Source: Maratus speciosus
Lineage: Eukaryota > Arthropoda > Arachnida > Araneae > Salticidae
Assembly (NCBI GenBank): GCA_963932465.1
Contig: OZ010787.1
Coordinates: 12,955,284-13,019,283, forward strand
Direction: 5' to 3'
Length of the DNA: 64,000 nt
Position numbers and translations under genes: made by a program. Positions 1 to 12,889 of the stretch are shown one piece after another (positions within the stretch are counted from its first letter, which is position 1; each line of letters opens with the position of its first letter). The notes beneath the pieces are model-generated. The model saw only the letters and a program-made list of their open reading frames with translations, had not been told where the DNA came from and searched no databases.

Positions 1-986
1 AAGACTAGGTCTGAATGCCATTAATTTGCAGGAAAAAATGAGCAATTTTATCTACAAAACTGTTCTATAGACTCTGTTATATTATCAAGGTCTCAACATC
101 ATTAATTTGTATGAAAAAAATCATCAGTTTGATTTACAAGACTCTTCTATATTATCTTGTTGAAATTATCTTGTCTATATTATCATGGTCTCAATATCAT
201 GAATTTGTATGAAAACATTATCAGTTTCCTTTACAAAACTATTCGATTATATGTTTTAACTTTTCATAAGCTTTATGTGGAAACTCCAGTAATCAACAAT
301 ATCATCATTTGTAAAATGATGAAAGTTATTCAGTATAGAATTAAGATCTTGGATAGTTTGTTCCCACACTTTTTTGGAAATGCCTGATGATCTAACAGGT
401 TACATTTGGTGAACATTAAGGCAACTAAAATTCTTGCAGAAATCAAGAATATCCTTAGATGGAACATCATAAAAGTTTAAAAATCCTTCACCATATTTTT
501 CATATCATCTTACAAAGATTTGTTTTTTAATTTAATGTCTTCTATGTTATCAAGATTAGCTCTCAATATCATGAATTTGTATGAAAAAAATCATCAGTTT
601 CATTTACAAAACTATTGAGTTATATGTTTTAAATTTTCATAAGCTTTATGGAAATCCCAGTAATCACAATATCAGCAGTTGTGAAATGATAAAAGTTATT
701 CAGACTAGAACTTGAATCCTGGATAAATTTTTCCCACACTTCTTTGCCCTGATGATCTAATAGGTTACATTTGGTGAACATAAAGGCAACTAAAATTCTT
801 GCAGAAATCAATAATATCCTTAGATGGAACACCATGAAAATTTTAAAATCCTTCAATTTTTTCCATATCTTTCATACCATCTTGCAAAGATTTGATTCTT
901 AATTTAATGTCTTCTATGTTCTCAAGACTAGCTCTCAATATCATTAATTTGTATGAAAAAATCAGCAATTTTTTCTACAAAACTGT
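1..986. repeat. Degenerate tandem array, first block
   Basis: Imperfect tandem units of roughly 370 bp share the phrases ATGAATTTGTATGAAAAAAT, GGAAATGCCTGATGATCTA and AAAATCCTTCA. The units continue after the 987-2,049 insertion and again from 39,913, so this is one array in several pieces. On the minus strand, 629-856 stays open for 75 residues and reads the same protein phrase as later units (KDFK..., FTKCNLLDHQ, ITGISIKLMK). That suggests a once-coding or long-lived unit, but most units contain stops. I recognise no protein family in it. Confidence 0.85.
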
Positions 987-2049
987 GGAGCAAACATTCA
1001 AACCATGTTTTCTCCTTAAGATACAAATTTTCAAAAAACACAAAAAACAGATAAATTAGAAAATAACTTGTATTTAATTCTAATTTTTATTGCGTATTTT
1101 TATTACTGGTTAATAGAAAGAACTGCAAGCATACATAAGATATTAAAGCTAAAATAAATTAATAAAATGCATTTAATATTTGGAGAAATCACGTTTTGAC
1201 CGAATTCAGAGGAGGAAACATGTTTTGATTGTCTGACAAGTGGATAAAATGCTTTTTGAATGAAATAAGTTCTAACACACAAATAATACAAAAGCATTAT
1301 TTCATTTCAGAAAATACTGAACTTCAGTTGATTATCGATAAAATAAAATGACAGATTATTGTACCTAATAGTATTCATTAAATATTTACTAAATAAATAC
1401 TCTTTAGCCAAAAAAAATTTCAAATTTTAAAACCATCGTCTTCATTTAGACAGTCACACACTTCCCCCTCTTCTTCATTACAGGCTGGTAAATCATGGAT
1501 AATGTGGTTGTACCATTTGAAGACATCATCAGGTTGATTTTGCCACTGTTCACCATACATTACCTACAAAAGTTTGTCAACATATTTTTTTTCTTTTCAA
1601 CTGATATGGCGTGGCAAAAAGAAAGAGATTCTAAAACAACCCTTTGAATATGAGAAACTAACTCCCCTTTTAAGAAGATTTACACAAGATTCTTCCTGTA
1701 TATATTAAAATCTATAATTCTGGAAGCCTTTAACCTTAACAGTTCTCTTATTTTTCTATAAAACAATCTGTTTAAATTGCAATATGTATGGTAGGTTTCA
1801 AAAGTACGCATTAAGTGACAACTCTGATTGGCAGATTGGAGAAATCACTGTTTGACTGAATGCAAGCTTTGGAGGAAATACTCTTTGATTGAAACGTCAA
1901 GTTTTAAAATTGGTTTATGATAGGAGAAAAAAATTTTTTCGTTAAAAATACTGTTTATTTCTGTGTAATTTAACACAGAGATCATAAAACTAACAATAAC
2001 TCATTTTTTATTTTTTTGTGAGAAAACACGGTTTGAATGTTTTCTCCTC
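987..2049. mobile_element. TIR element with 6-bp target duplication
   Basis: The left end GGAGCAAACATTCAAACC and the reverse complement of the right end, GAGGAGAAAACATTCAAACC, form terminal inverted repeats that continue into TGTTTTCTC. AACTGT is duplicated on both sides (981-986 and 2,050-2,055), and joining the flanks restores the array sequence. Motifs resembling the end recur inside near 1,180-1,230 and 1,835-1,890. The superfamily is not clear to me. The interior holds an exon-like segment on the minus strand, listed separately. Confidence 0.7.
1420..1563 (-). CDS. Exon-like C-terminal coding fragment inside a TIR element
   Basis: On the minus strand a 47-codon frame begins directly after an acceptor-like TTTTGTAG and ends at a TGA. 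It reads VMYGEQWQNQPDDVFKW, then YNHIIHDLPACNEEEGE, then an acidic tail VCDCLNEDDGFKI. Base composition is clearly richer in G and C than its surroundings. Lying inside the 987-2,049 element, it may be the last exon of that element's transposase, or a host exon the element picked up. I do not recognise the family, and no upstream exon is identified in the element. Confidence 0.35.
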   Translation of the reverse strand, partial: VMYGEQWQNQPDDVFKWYNHIIHDLPACNEEEGEVCDCLNEDDGFKI

Positions 2050-2055
2050 AACTGT

Positions 2056-5000
2056 TCTTTAGACTCTGTTATATTATCAAAGTCTGAACATCATGAATTT
2101 GTATGAAAAAATCACGAGTTTGATTTCAAGACTCTGTAATATCTATATAATCTCTTTTATATTACCAAAGTCTCAATACATAAATTTGTATAAAAACATC
2201 ACCAGTTTCATAATCAGTATCAATTTATTCGATTATATGTTCCAACTTTTCATAAGCTTTATGGAATCTCCAGTTATCCACTACATCATCAATTGTGAAA
2301 TGATAAAGTTATACAGTGTCCAATAAAGATCTTGGCTAGACTGTTCCCACATTCTTTTGGAAATGCCTGATGATCTAGAATTTGCTTTGGATGAACATTA
2401 AGGCAGCTGAAATTCTTGCAAAAATCAAGAATGTTCTTAAATGCATCATGATAAAAGTTTTAAAATCCTTCACAGTATTTTTCATATCTTCATACAAAGA
2501 TTTCTATCTTTATTTAATCTCTTCTACATTATCAAGACTGAGTCTCAAAATCTTGAATTTGTATGAAAAAAATCATCAATTTCTTTTACAAAACTCAATT
2601 TGATTATATGTTTTAACTTTTCATTTTATGGAAATCCCAGTTATCAACTACATCATCAATTGTCAAGTGATAAAGTTATATAGTGTCGAATAAAGATATT
2701 GGCTAGGCTGTTCCCACACTCTTTTGGAAATGCCTGATGATGTCAAATTTACCTTCGGTGAACATTAAATAGGCTGAAATTCTTCAAAAAATCAAGAATA
2801 TCCCGAGATACATTACCTGAAAATCCTTCATCCTTTGGTTACAAATAAGGCAATGAATATTCTTGCAAGAATCAGGAATATTCTTTAAATATCATGATAA
2901 AATTTTAAAATCCTTCACAGTATTTTTCATTTCTTCATACAAAGATTTTTATCTTAATTTAATCTCTTCTACATTATCAAGACTGGGTCTCAAATATGAA
3001 TTTGTATGAAAAAAATCATCAATTTCATTTACACAACTCTATTCGATTATATGTTTTAACGTATCATTAGCATTATGGAAATCCTAGTTATAAACTACAT
3101 CATCAATTGTGAAGTGATAAAGTTATACCATGTCAAATTATAAAAATCTTGCCTAGACTGTTCCCACACTCTTTTGGAAATGCCTGATGATCTAGGATAT
3201 ACTTTGGGTGAACATTATTATGCTGAAATTCTTCAAAAAAATCAAGACTATCCTTAGATTCATCATTTTAAAATGCTTCATCCTTTGGCGACAATTAAGG
3301 CTATTAAAATACTTGCAAAAATCAAGAATGTTCTTAAATGCATCATGATAAATGTTTTAAAATCCTTCACAATATTTTTCATATCTTCATACAAAGATTT
3401 TTATCTTAATTTAATCTCTTCTACATTAATCAAGACTGTCTCAATATCATGAATATGTATGAAAAAATCATCAATTTTATTTTCAAAACTCTATTCGATT
3501 ATATGGTTTAACTTTTCATTAGCTTATGGAAATCCCAGTTATCAACTACATCATACACTGTGAAATGATAAATTTATACCGTGTCGAAGAAAGATCTTGG
3601 GTAGACTGTTCCTACACTCTTACAAAATGCCTGATGATCTAGAATTTACTTTGGGTGAACATTAAGGTAAATGAAATTCTTGGAAAAATTAAGAATAGCC
3701 TTAGAAAATCCTTCATTCTTTGGTAACAATTAGGGCAATTGAAATTCTTGCAAAAATTAAGAATGTTCTTAAATGCTTCATCATAAAAGTTTTAAAATCC
3801 TTCACAGCATTTTCCATATCTTCATACAAAGATTTGTATCTTAATTTAATCTCTTCTACTTTATCAAGACTGGGTCTCAATATCATGAATTTATATGAAA
3901 AAATGATCAACTTCATTTACAGAACTCTATTCGATTATATGCTTAACTTTTTATTAGTTTTATGGAAATCCCAATTATCAAATACATCATCAATTGTGAA
4001 ATGATCTAAGGTATCATGTGTTGAGTAAAGACCTTGCCCGTTCCCACTCTCTTTTGGAAATGCCTGATGATCTAGAATTTATTTGGGTGAACTTTAAGGT
4101 AACTGAAATTCTTGGAAAAATTAAGAATATCCTTCATCCTTTGGTAACAATTAAGGCTATTGAAATTCTTGCAAAAATCAAGAATGTTCTTAAATGCATC
4201 ATCATAAATCTTTTAAAATCCTTCACAGTATTTTCCATATCTTCATAAAAAGATTTGTATCTTAATTTTATTTCTTCTACTTTACCAAGACTGTGTCTCA
4301 GTATCATGAATTTGTATGAAAAAATCATCAATTTCATTTACAAAACTCTATTCGATTATATGTTTTAACTTTTCATTTGCTTTATTGAAATCCTAGTTAT
4401 AAACTACATCATCAATTGTGAAATGATAAAGTTATACCATGTCGAATAAAGATCTTGCACAGACTGCTCCCACATTCTTTTGGAAATGCCTGATGATCTA
4501 GAATTTACTTTGGGTGAACATTATTATGGTGAAATTCTTGAAAAAAAATCAAGAATATCCTTAGATTCATCATTTTAAAATCCTTCATCCTTTGGTGACA
4601 ATTTAGGCAATTGAAATTCTTGCAAAAATAAAGAATGTTCTTAAATGCACCATCTTAAAAGTTTTAAAATCCTTCACAGTATTTTCCATATGTTTCATAT
4701 CTTCATACAAAGATTTGTATCTTAATTTTATCTCTTCTACTTTATCAAGACTGGGTCTCAGTATCATGAATTTGTAGGAAAAAATCAACTACATTTACAG
4801 AACTCTATTCGATTATATGTTTTAACTTTTTATTAGTTTTATGGAAATCCCAGTTATCAACTACATCATCAATTGTGAAATGATAAATTTATAACGTGCC
4901 AAAGAAAAATCTTGGCTAGACTGTTCCTACACTCTTTCAAAATGCCTGATGATCTAGAATTTACTTTGGGTGAACATTAAGGTAAATGAAATTCTTAGAA

Positions 5001-7018
5001 AAATTAAGGATAACCTTAGAAAATCCTTCATCCTTTGGTAACAATTAAGGCAATTGAAATTCTTGCAAAAATCAAGAATTTTCTTAAATGCATCATCATA
5101 AAAGTTTTAAAATCCTTCACAGTATTTTCCATATCTTTCATTTCTTAATACAAAGATTTGTATCTTAATTTTATCTCTTCTACTTTATCAAGACTGGGTC
5201 TCAGTATCAGGAATTTGTATGAAAAAACCATCAATTTCATTTACAAAACTCTACCTGATTATATGTTTTAACTCCTGATTAGTTTTATGGAAATACCAGT
5301 TATCAACTACATCATCAATTGTGAAATGTTCAAAAAAGCATCAAGTGTTCAAAGATTTTGGATAGACTTTTCCTACTCTCTTTTGGAAGTGACTGATGAT
5401 CTAGAATTTACCTTGGATCAACATTAAGGCATCTGAAATTCTTCGAAAAAACAAGAATATCCTTAGATTCATCATTTTAAAATCCTTCCTCCTTTGGTGA
5501 CAAGGCTATTATAAAATTCTTGCAAAAATCAAGAATGTTCTTAAATGCATCATGATAATTGTTTTAAAATCCTTCACAAAATTTTTCATATCTTCATACA
5601 AAGATTTTTATCTTAATTTAATCTCTTCTACATTATCAAGACTGGATCTCAATATCATGAATTCGTATGAAAAAATCATCAATTTCATTTACAAAACCCT
5701 ATTCGATTATATGTTTTAACTTTTCATTAGCTTTATGGAAATCCTAGTTACCAACTACATCATCAATTGTGAAATGATAAAGGTATACCTTGTTGAATAA
5801 AGTTTTTGGCTGGACTGTTCCCACACTCTTTTGGAAATGCCTGATGATGTAGACCTTGGGTGACAATTAAGTACGCTGAAATTCTTTGAAAAATCAAGAC
5901 TGTCCTTAGATACATCGTCTTAGTATCCTTTATCCTTTGGTGACAGTTAAGGCAATTGAAATTCTTGCAAAAATCAAGAATTTTCTTAAATGCATTATCA
6001 TAAAAGTTTTAAAATCATTCACAGTATTTTTCATATCTTCATACAAAGATTTGTATATTAATTTTATCTCTTCTACTTTATTAAGACTGGGTCTCAGTAT
6101 CATGAATTTGTAGGAAAAATCCTCAACTTCATTTACAGAACTCTATTCGATTATATGTTTTAACTTTTTATTAGTTTTATGGAAATCCCAGTTATCAAAT
6201 ACATCATCAATTGTGAAATTGTCTAAAGTATCATGTGTCGAGTAAAGATCTTGCTTATTCCCACACTCTTGGAAATGCCTGATGATCTAGAATATTTTTT
6301 ATGTGAAGTTTAAGGTAACTGAAATTCTTGGAAAAATTAAGAATAGCCTAGAAAATCCTTCATCCTTTGGTAACAATTAAGGCTATTGAAATTCTTGCAA
6401 AAATAAAAAATGTTCTTAAATGCTTCATAATAAATGTTTTAAAATCCTTCACAGTATTTTCCATATCTTCATCATACAAAGATCTGTATCTTAATTTAAT
6501 CTCTTTTACATTATCAAGACTGGATCTCAATATCATGAATTTTTATGAAAAAAATCATCAATTTCATTTACAAAACTCTATTCGATTATATGTTTTAACT
6601 TTTCATTAGCTTTATGGAAATCCTAGTTATCAACTACTTCATCAATTGTGAAATTATAAAGTTATACCATGTCGAATACAGATCTTGCTTAGACTGTTCC
6701 CACACTTTTTTGGAAATGCCTCATGATCTAGAATTTACTTTGGGTGAACATTATTATGCTAAAATTCTTGAAAAAAAAAAAAAATCAAGAATATCCTTAC
6801 ATTCATCATTTTAAAATCCTTCATCCTTTGTTAACAATTAAGGCTATTGTAATTCTTGCAAAAATCAAGAATGTTCTTAAATGCATCATGGTAAATGTTT
6901 TAAAATCCTTCACAATATTTTTCATATCTTCATACAAAGATTTTTATCTTAAATTAATCTCTTCTACATTATCAAGACTGGATCTCAATATCATGAATTT
7001 GTATGAAAAAATCATCTA
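2056..7018. repeat. Degenerate tandem array, main block (about 430-450 bp units)
   Basis: The marker TGCCTGATGATCTAGAATTT or a variant returns near 2,363, 2,730, 3,183, 3,630, 4,062, 4,490, 4,945, 5,394, 5,842, 6,275 and 6,718, a spacing of about 370-455 bp. Each unit has two related sub-blocks containing TTGCAAAAATCAAGAAT. Several units keep the same minus-strand open frame (3,713-3,916, 4,134-4,337, 4,603-4,788) with the phrase KVEEIKLRYKSLYEDM followed by VKDFKTF and LRTFLIFARISIA. The plus-strand frames over the same DNA look like shadows. The block is cut at 7,017/7,018 by the Tigger insertion. Confidence 0.9.
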
Positions 7019-7180
7019 CAGTCAGACCTCGATATTTCGAACCTCCTTATCTCGAAACCCTTGATATCTCGAAAAAAAGAAATTTCCCCTGCATTTCCAT
7101 CAAAATTCTTATGTATTTTGCATAGTTATCTCGAAATATATTTTCCAAAACCCTTGATATGTCGAAATTTTTTCCACAGA

Positions 7181-8825
7181 AATTAGTTTGACTTTTTACT
7201 TTTGGCTTTGTCAGCTGTAGAACCAGTGTGATCTGGATGCTGGTTTCATATTTTTTTATCCCTTTGTTGATACAAAGAACTTAAGAGTGACCATCAGTAG
7301 TATTTTGTCCTATACTTTTCATGCTATATTCTTATTATCACAACTACGCATTTTCTATGAAACCGATTTGCTTAAAATTTTTTTTGGTCATTGAAATAAC
7401 TTATTTCTTTCAGATGGCACAATTTTGTAAAAGAAAATTACGACCTCTTTTTTTAAATTAAATTTTAAAATTTCTTCCATTGGTTCCTCAAAAAATTACC
7501 AGATGGCACTACGGGTTCTATATATATTTTTTAAGGACCACAAATCAACTATTTTTTTAGTTTTTATACATTTTTTTGTAAATTGTTATCATTATCTCTT
7601 TTATAAATTTAACAAGGGACATTTCTTAGATGATATTATATAAAATGTCCCTCAAGAAACCTTTTTGTTTTTTCAAAATACGATTTTATTCATGAAATTT
7701 CACTGCAGAATTACATAGTCCTCCAAATTTCTAGCAACCCTAAGATTTCCGTTTTTCCGAGTGAGGTAAGCACTGTACTTTTCGTTGGCAGAGAAGTGAA
7801 TCTACACCGTGTAAGGACCTGACATTGACCTTTGAAAGGGGTGGGGAGTAAAGGTCACTGTTTGTGAATATTTTCTCTTATTTCTATAAAAGGAAATTTG
7901 TCTTTGCAGGAACGTTTAATGATTTGCAGTATGTACTGATCGTTCGTATAAAGTGCAAAATGTTTTATCCTATAACAAAAATGGTTCATTGTATGCAAAT
8001 GAACAGATAATAACGTTAATACTAAAAATTTCTGAATAATTTTTGGTCTAGTGATTACATCAGAAGTTCGGTATCAGAATTTTTTGAGTTCCATTTCTGT
8101 TTTTAAAAAATGCCTTATTTAAGGGTGTTCTCAAATCCAAAAGAGCAATTTTCTGACATAAGTTTTAATGTATTTTTGTTCGAAAATGCATGAAACTAGC
8201 TAATGTTGTTGTTCAGAAACTATGTAATTGAGCTGTTTTTTTTTTTCTTTTTTTTCTGCAAACGCAATAGATTTTTTAGAAAAAATTATCAAAGTGTGCG
8301 TTTTGAATCGAATTTCCTCGCGAAGGAAGAAAAAGGACCCAAGAGCGAGCGAAAAATGTATTTGTCACGTGATCAAGATCGCAATAATTGATTGATAAAA
8401 AAATGGAAAAAACAGTTCAATTGCAAATCGCTTTCATAGCCAGACTTTCCAATTTTATACCTTTCCGTTAAAAAATGAATTTGTAAATGTGTAAAAACTT
8501 TTTGCGCTTGTTGAGCGAGCAGTTAAGAACAGCCTTAAAAAGAACATTTCCAATACCCTCGCTTGCGCATGGAACTATTATTATTATTTTGAACTGGCTC
8601 ATCTTACTTGCAAAAATACATAGGCATGCGAGATTTTATAAGAAAGATGCGAGGAAAAGTGCTCTCAAGACATTTTTTCATTAGATTTTTAAAAATTTGA
8701 ACCAGTTCTAAAAAAAAAAAAAATCCCCTGCTCAACAACGCGAAAATTTGTGACTTGTTTCTAAACACAAAATCATGATGGTTGCAGGGACGATTATTAA
8801 AGTGATGTGTAATCGGACATTTTTT
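7181..8825. other. Unassigned AT-rich DNA inside the Tigger shell
   Basis: No gene family, TIR pair or tandem repeat was recognised here. Short open frames (for example 8,203-8,391 and 8,487-8,684, +) run through homopolymers and have no recognisable domain. A denser stretch near 8,290-8,380 and 8,500-8,650 has higher GC and may be old transposon sequence. Confidence 0.4.
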
Positions 8826-9020
8826 TCATTTTGTAATAAATGATTTATATCTGGAGTTATAAGCAATAGTTGCCCCCAGGGCAACAATTTTTCCTTTTCT
8901 GCACTGTCGCGTCCCAGAAATTTTGTTCAAAACACCAACTTTGACAGACTTTTCTGAAAAATCTTTTGCCTTTAACGAAAACGAAAAAAAACAAAAAAAA
9001 AACAGCTTTCTCAAAAGAGC
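8826..9020. repeat. Diverged direct repeat, copy 1
   Basis: This stretch (GGAGTTATAAGCAATAGTTG..., a CTGTCGCGTCCCAGAAATTT block, then GTTCAAAAC and a TTTTCTGAAAAATC block) matches 9,489-9,650 in the same orientation with many substitutions. It is a dispersed or locally duplicated repeat. I see no coding support in either copy. Confidence 0.6.
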
Positions 9021-9488
9021 ACCTCCTAATCTGTTAGGTTTGGGAAGAAAAATGAGTTTGTGTCAAAAAGTAGTCAATTTGAATTTGAGTCTTAATTTTT
9101 TATATGCGATTATTATAATTATTATTTTTTTTTTTTTTTCGTGTTACATAGCGGTTTTTCCATATTACTAAAAATATTCTGATTTCATTCTTTTAGCCCA
9201 ATATAGTAAATCTTTTTGTAGTTTTTGAATTTTAAATACATATGCAATTTTTCATACTTAAATAATTGTAAAATGTGAATATTATGTGAATATAGCCAAC
9301 AAGAAATTCGAAGAAAGATAGATTCGTAACATGCAGATTATGAAATCAGTGTAATCGAATTTTGTGCTTAATCGACTAGTTCGGCAATTGCAATTCAACA
9401 AAAAATTATTAATTGTAATCTAAACGTACTCGTAATCTAGAACTTAATATATAAATTTGAAATCACAAATATATGATATATATATATA

Positions 9489-9650
9489 TATATTACCGAT
9501 AAAGGAATTACATCTTCAGTTATAAACGATTATAGTCTCAGGGTGTCAGTTCTCCTTTCCGGCGCTGTCACGTCTAGAAATTTCGTTCAAAACGTTAATT
9601 TTTACATCATTTTCTGAAAATTTTTCTGCCTTTACAGAAAAATGGTTTGA
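9489..9650. repeat. Diverged direct repeat, copy 2
   Basis: The second copy of the 8,826-9,020 repeat contains CAGTTATAAACGATTATAGT, a GCTGTCACGTCTAGAAATTT block and GTTCAAAACG in the same order. A short (TA)n run at about 9,474-9,492 sits at its left edge. Confidence 0.6.
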
Positions 9651-9729
9651 TAAGATATTAAGTGCACCTGCCAATTTGGTGCATTCATGAACAATAAACG
9701 GTCAAGTGCGAGTATTACTCACACTCAGA

Positions 9730-9926
9730 GGGTATACCGGTTTATTATGTTAAGGAGCTTCCCTGATTAGATTTGTAGGTTCATTGGTTAAGTATAATGG
9801 GGGCTAATCCCCCTTCATTTATTTTTTGAGGGCATTATTCTTTGAAATAAGAGTATAATATACAATTAGTGTGAATAACCTGTGAGCTCAATGCCATCAG
9901 TTTAACTGGGCACTTTTCTTTTTATT
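9730..9926 (+). repeat. Minisatellite unit and tail, matching 39,568-39,773
   Basis: It begins GGTATACCGGTTTATTATGT, passes a CTAATCCCCCTTCATTTATT block, and ends with a long shared tail containing GAGCTCAATGCCATCAGTTT and AACTGGGCACTTTT. The same last unit and tail close the larger array at 38,456-39,773 in the same orientation, about 30 kb away. This looks like one repeat family in two places, or two fragments of one locus separated by later insertions. Confidence 0.7.
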
Positions 9927-10427
9927 CTTTATATCTTAATCTGTTTTTTTTTTTGTTGTTTTTTTATGATTTTAATTCGGTACTGACAATAAAAGTAGTG
10001 AATATTTAAACTTCATTTGGCATTTCATAAAACTAAATTCAGCGCAGCAATTATCTTTCCTTTTTAAAGTGCAGCTAAAACAAAATCCTTGTTCAAAGTT
10101 TAAACTTGGGATTGTGCTAAGCGTGTTTTGAAAGGAGGTCGCGAAGTTGCAATGCCGACTTGGTCCGTGCCACCTTTTTCCAGATAGATTTTTAATAAAC
10201 ATTTTAAGACACGGGATGCTTATTGAGAGATCCCCTCAATGCAAACTAGTCGCGAATGCCATAGTAATTTATGCGATTAATTCAAATTAGTCTGCTTTTA
10301 ACAATTTGGCGTTTATTGCTTTTATACTGTAACTGGGTATGTATTAATAAAATATATCATTCAAAATTGTTATCTAGGCTTTAAAAACCGATGATACACA
10401 GAATACGCCACCCCTCCCGTAAGGCAT
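9927..10427. other. Unassigned DNA left of the palindrome
   Basis: A minus-strand open frame at 9,972-10,202 (76 residues, with FSCTLKRKDNCCAEFSF) has no recognised domain and no splice context I can defend. Nothing else is identified before the GTGAC-rich border begins at about 10,428. Confidence 0.35.
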
Positions 10428-10492
10428 GGTGACGTCACAGCGACGTCGTTGTGAAGTCACACTGTGATTTTGTGACAGTCGATGTGACGTCA
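10428..10492. repeat. GTGAC-rich border of the palindrome, left side
   Basis: Two perfect TGACGTCA octamers (10,430-10,437 and 10,485-10,492) bracket GAAGTCACACTGTGA and related GTGAC/GTCAC words. The second octamer overlaps the first bases of the left arm. A similar series in the same orientation lies just right of the right arm (27,243-27,300). TGACGTCA is the consensus CREB/ATF site, but nothing here shows regulatory use. Confidence 0.6.
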
Positions 10493-11199
10493 GTAGTATA
10501 GAAAAGACAGTTCGATTCCGGCGGTGGATTGTGGATTGAGGAGGGAGGGGAAATCGTACTATAGTACGAGAGGGTTTGAGAAGAGTGTTAAGTTCTTATC
10601 AGACGGAAAGGAGATAAGATAGGATAGTGAGATAAGATAATCTGATAGTGAGATAAGAGTAAAGTGTGGAAAGACCATGCTATAGTAGGGTAGTATTAGT
10701 TTAGAAGAAAATTATGGATAGTTTTCGAGCGTAAGGAGTCGATCTAGATCATACTATAGTATGATAGGGTAGGTGGGGGCTAAATTTTTAGACGGGGCTT
10801 AATTTTTCGTAGCATCTTAGAGTTTAAACGAATGTCCATATAAGGTAATGTTATACTGTAACATAAGAGGTTAGGTCTTTTTGAGAGGAAGCTTATTTTT
10901 TGGAATCGACTTAGGGTTTGCACATGAAAATGCTGGGTGGTGCCCTCTACCGGCAGGAATTGGAAACTATTGTAATTAGGTTTTTTTCATAAAAATTTCA
11001 CTTGGAATCGAACCTGTACCAAAATAGTCTCTTGACTTGATAATTTGTAGTAGGTTTAACTGATCAAGCCAAGAAACTATACCTGTGAGTCGAGATTTTA
11101 GATGTTTCAAGGCAAAAATTGTGGCCCTCTCATTTATGGGCGATGGTTTGTCGGCTACTTAAGATAAGTCAACAGTACCTATTTTTACTACTACTGCAC

Positions 11200-11640
11200 T
11201 TTGAGAATTACTTTAATGTATACGATTTTATCGATTTTGCATACGAGAGTAGGGAGATTCTACCATCCCTTTGTTTCGAACTTCGTAACAAATTTCATTT
11301 TTTGTAACTGATATGCTATGCACTATTTGAGAATTACTTTAATGCATACGATTTTCATTTTTTTTAGTTTAACTTATTTTATCGATTCTACGCACGAGAG
11401 TAGGTTCATTTTACCAAACCCTAGTTTCGAACTTCGTAACAAATTTCATTTTTTGTAACTGATATGCTATGCACTATTTGAGAATTACTTTACTGCATAC
11501 GATTTTCATTTTTTTAGTTTAACTTATTTTATCGATTCTACGCACGAGAGTAGGTTCATTTTACCAAACCCTAGTTTCGAACCTATGAACTATGATTCAA
11601 ATTTCATTTTTTGTGACTGATACGCTATCCACTGGGCAAA
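11200..11640. repeat. Three tandem units in the left arm
   Basis: Units starting near 11,200, 11,321 and 11,471 share TTTGAGAATTACTTTA, CGAGAGTAGG and AAATTTCATTTTTTGT. The right arm has only two units (about 26,190-26,500), so the arms have diverged by a unit gain or loss. On the minus strand the outermost unit reads GCCCAGTGGATAGCGTATCA and, further on, GGTTCGAAACT. These resemble the A and B boxes of a tRNA-derived promoter. Confidence 0.7.
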
Positions 11641-12889
11641 CCGTGCCCCAACATTTACTAATATATTTTTGAACACTATCTTTTCTAAATACTTATCATT
11701 TTATTATGCTTTCGTTTAATGTTAATTTAACTTAACGGGATTGCATCACAACATTTAACATTCTGGTGGTTTTTATTTTTTAATTTTCGGCAATGTCTTA
11801 TCGAAAAGGAAGTATGTAGGGGACTAAATTTTTAGGGATACAAGAGTCACTTTTTTTTAATAACTAATATGCTATCCAATGTCCACACTGCGTCTCTAAC
11901 GTTTACTTACATGCTTTTAAACACTATCTTTCGCAAACATTCGATAAGTAATCAGCCTTTTCAACAAAAACTAACTATTATGTAAATAATGATACTCATT
12001 GATTATAATGGAGATTATTTCACAAGTACATTAATTATGTACATTACTTTTTAACACACTACTGTACACTAACCCTCATATTTTTTCAAAGTAAAAGTTT
12101 TATAAGCATCGAAGAAATATCTTTTATTTTAAATAACTTAATTTTTGATTGCAAACCATTTTCCATGTTTTTGTAAATAAGTTCTTTACGAAGTATACAA
12201 CAGTTTATTTTAAAGGTCATTAAACCCATAGCCTTCCAATTTATTCTTGATTTAATTAAATTTCTAACACAAATGCTTAACTTATATACAATTGATAATA
12301 TTAAAAAGTCTTTACCAAAGTCTAATACTAATGACTTTTATAAATTAACGATTAAAAAAATACTTTATTCATACAGAAATAATTTTACTTTAGAACTGTT
12401 ATTCAAAACTTTCCTGCATAGAGTCATGATTTCTTTGTATATCAATAACAAATGCTGTATACATTGAATTATATACTACCAATTCAAGTGAAAATTCTTA
12501 AAAATTGCATACATACAAGTATGCTAAATAAAAAATTCTGAAAATACAACTGACTAATAATATAAAGTAGAACAAACAAATCATTTAAATTTTAAAAAAT
12601 ACATACAATATATCGGTAAATTCTGAGTGCTATATTACTATCCTGCATTAAATTTGACGATAAATAGTAATTTTAAATTAAATACTTGAACTACTAAACC
12701 ATGAAAATTAATTGAAACGAACTAACAGATCATCTACATTTTAAAAAATACATACAATATATCAGTAAATTCTGAGTGCTATATCACTATCCTGCATTAA
12801 ATTTAGCGATTAATAGTAATTCTAAATTAAATACTTGAACGACTAAGTCGTGAAAATAAATTAAAATGAGCTAACTAATCATCTACATT

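Noticed and set aside
2056..7018. CRISPR-like array
   Set aside because: Units are 370-455 bp, degenerate and without short exact repeats or unique spacers, and the sequence is eukaryotic.
12273..12467. 64-codon frame kept in both palindrome arms (also 25,344-25,538)
   Set aside because: The arms are nearly identical DNA, so the frame is kept without any need for selection. It is AT-rich, has no domain, and differs by two residues.
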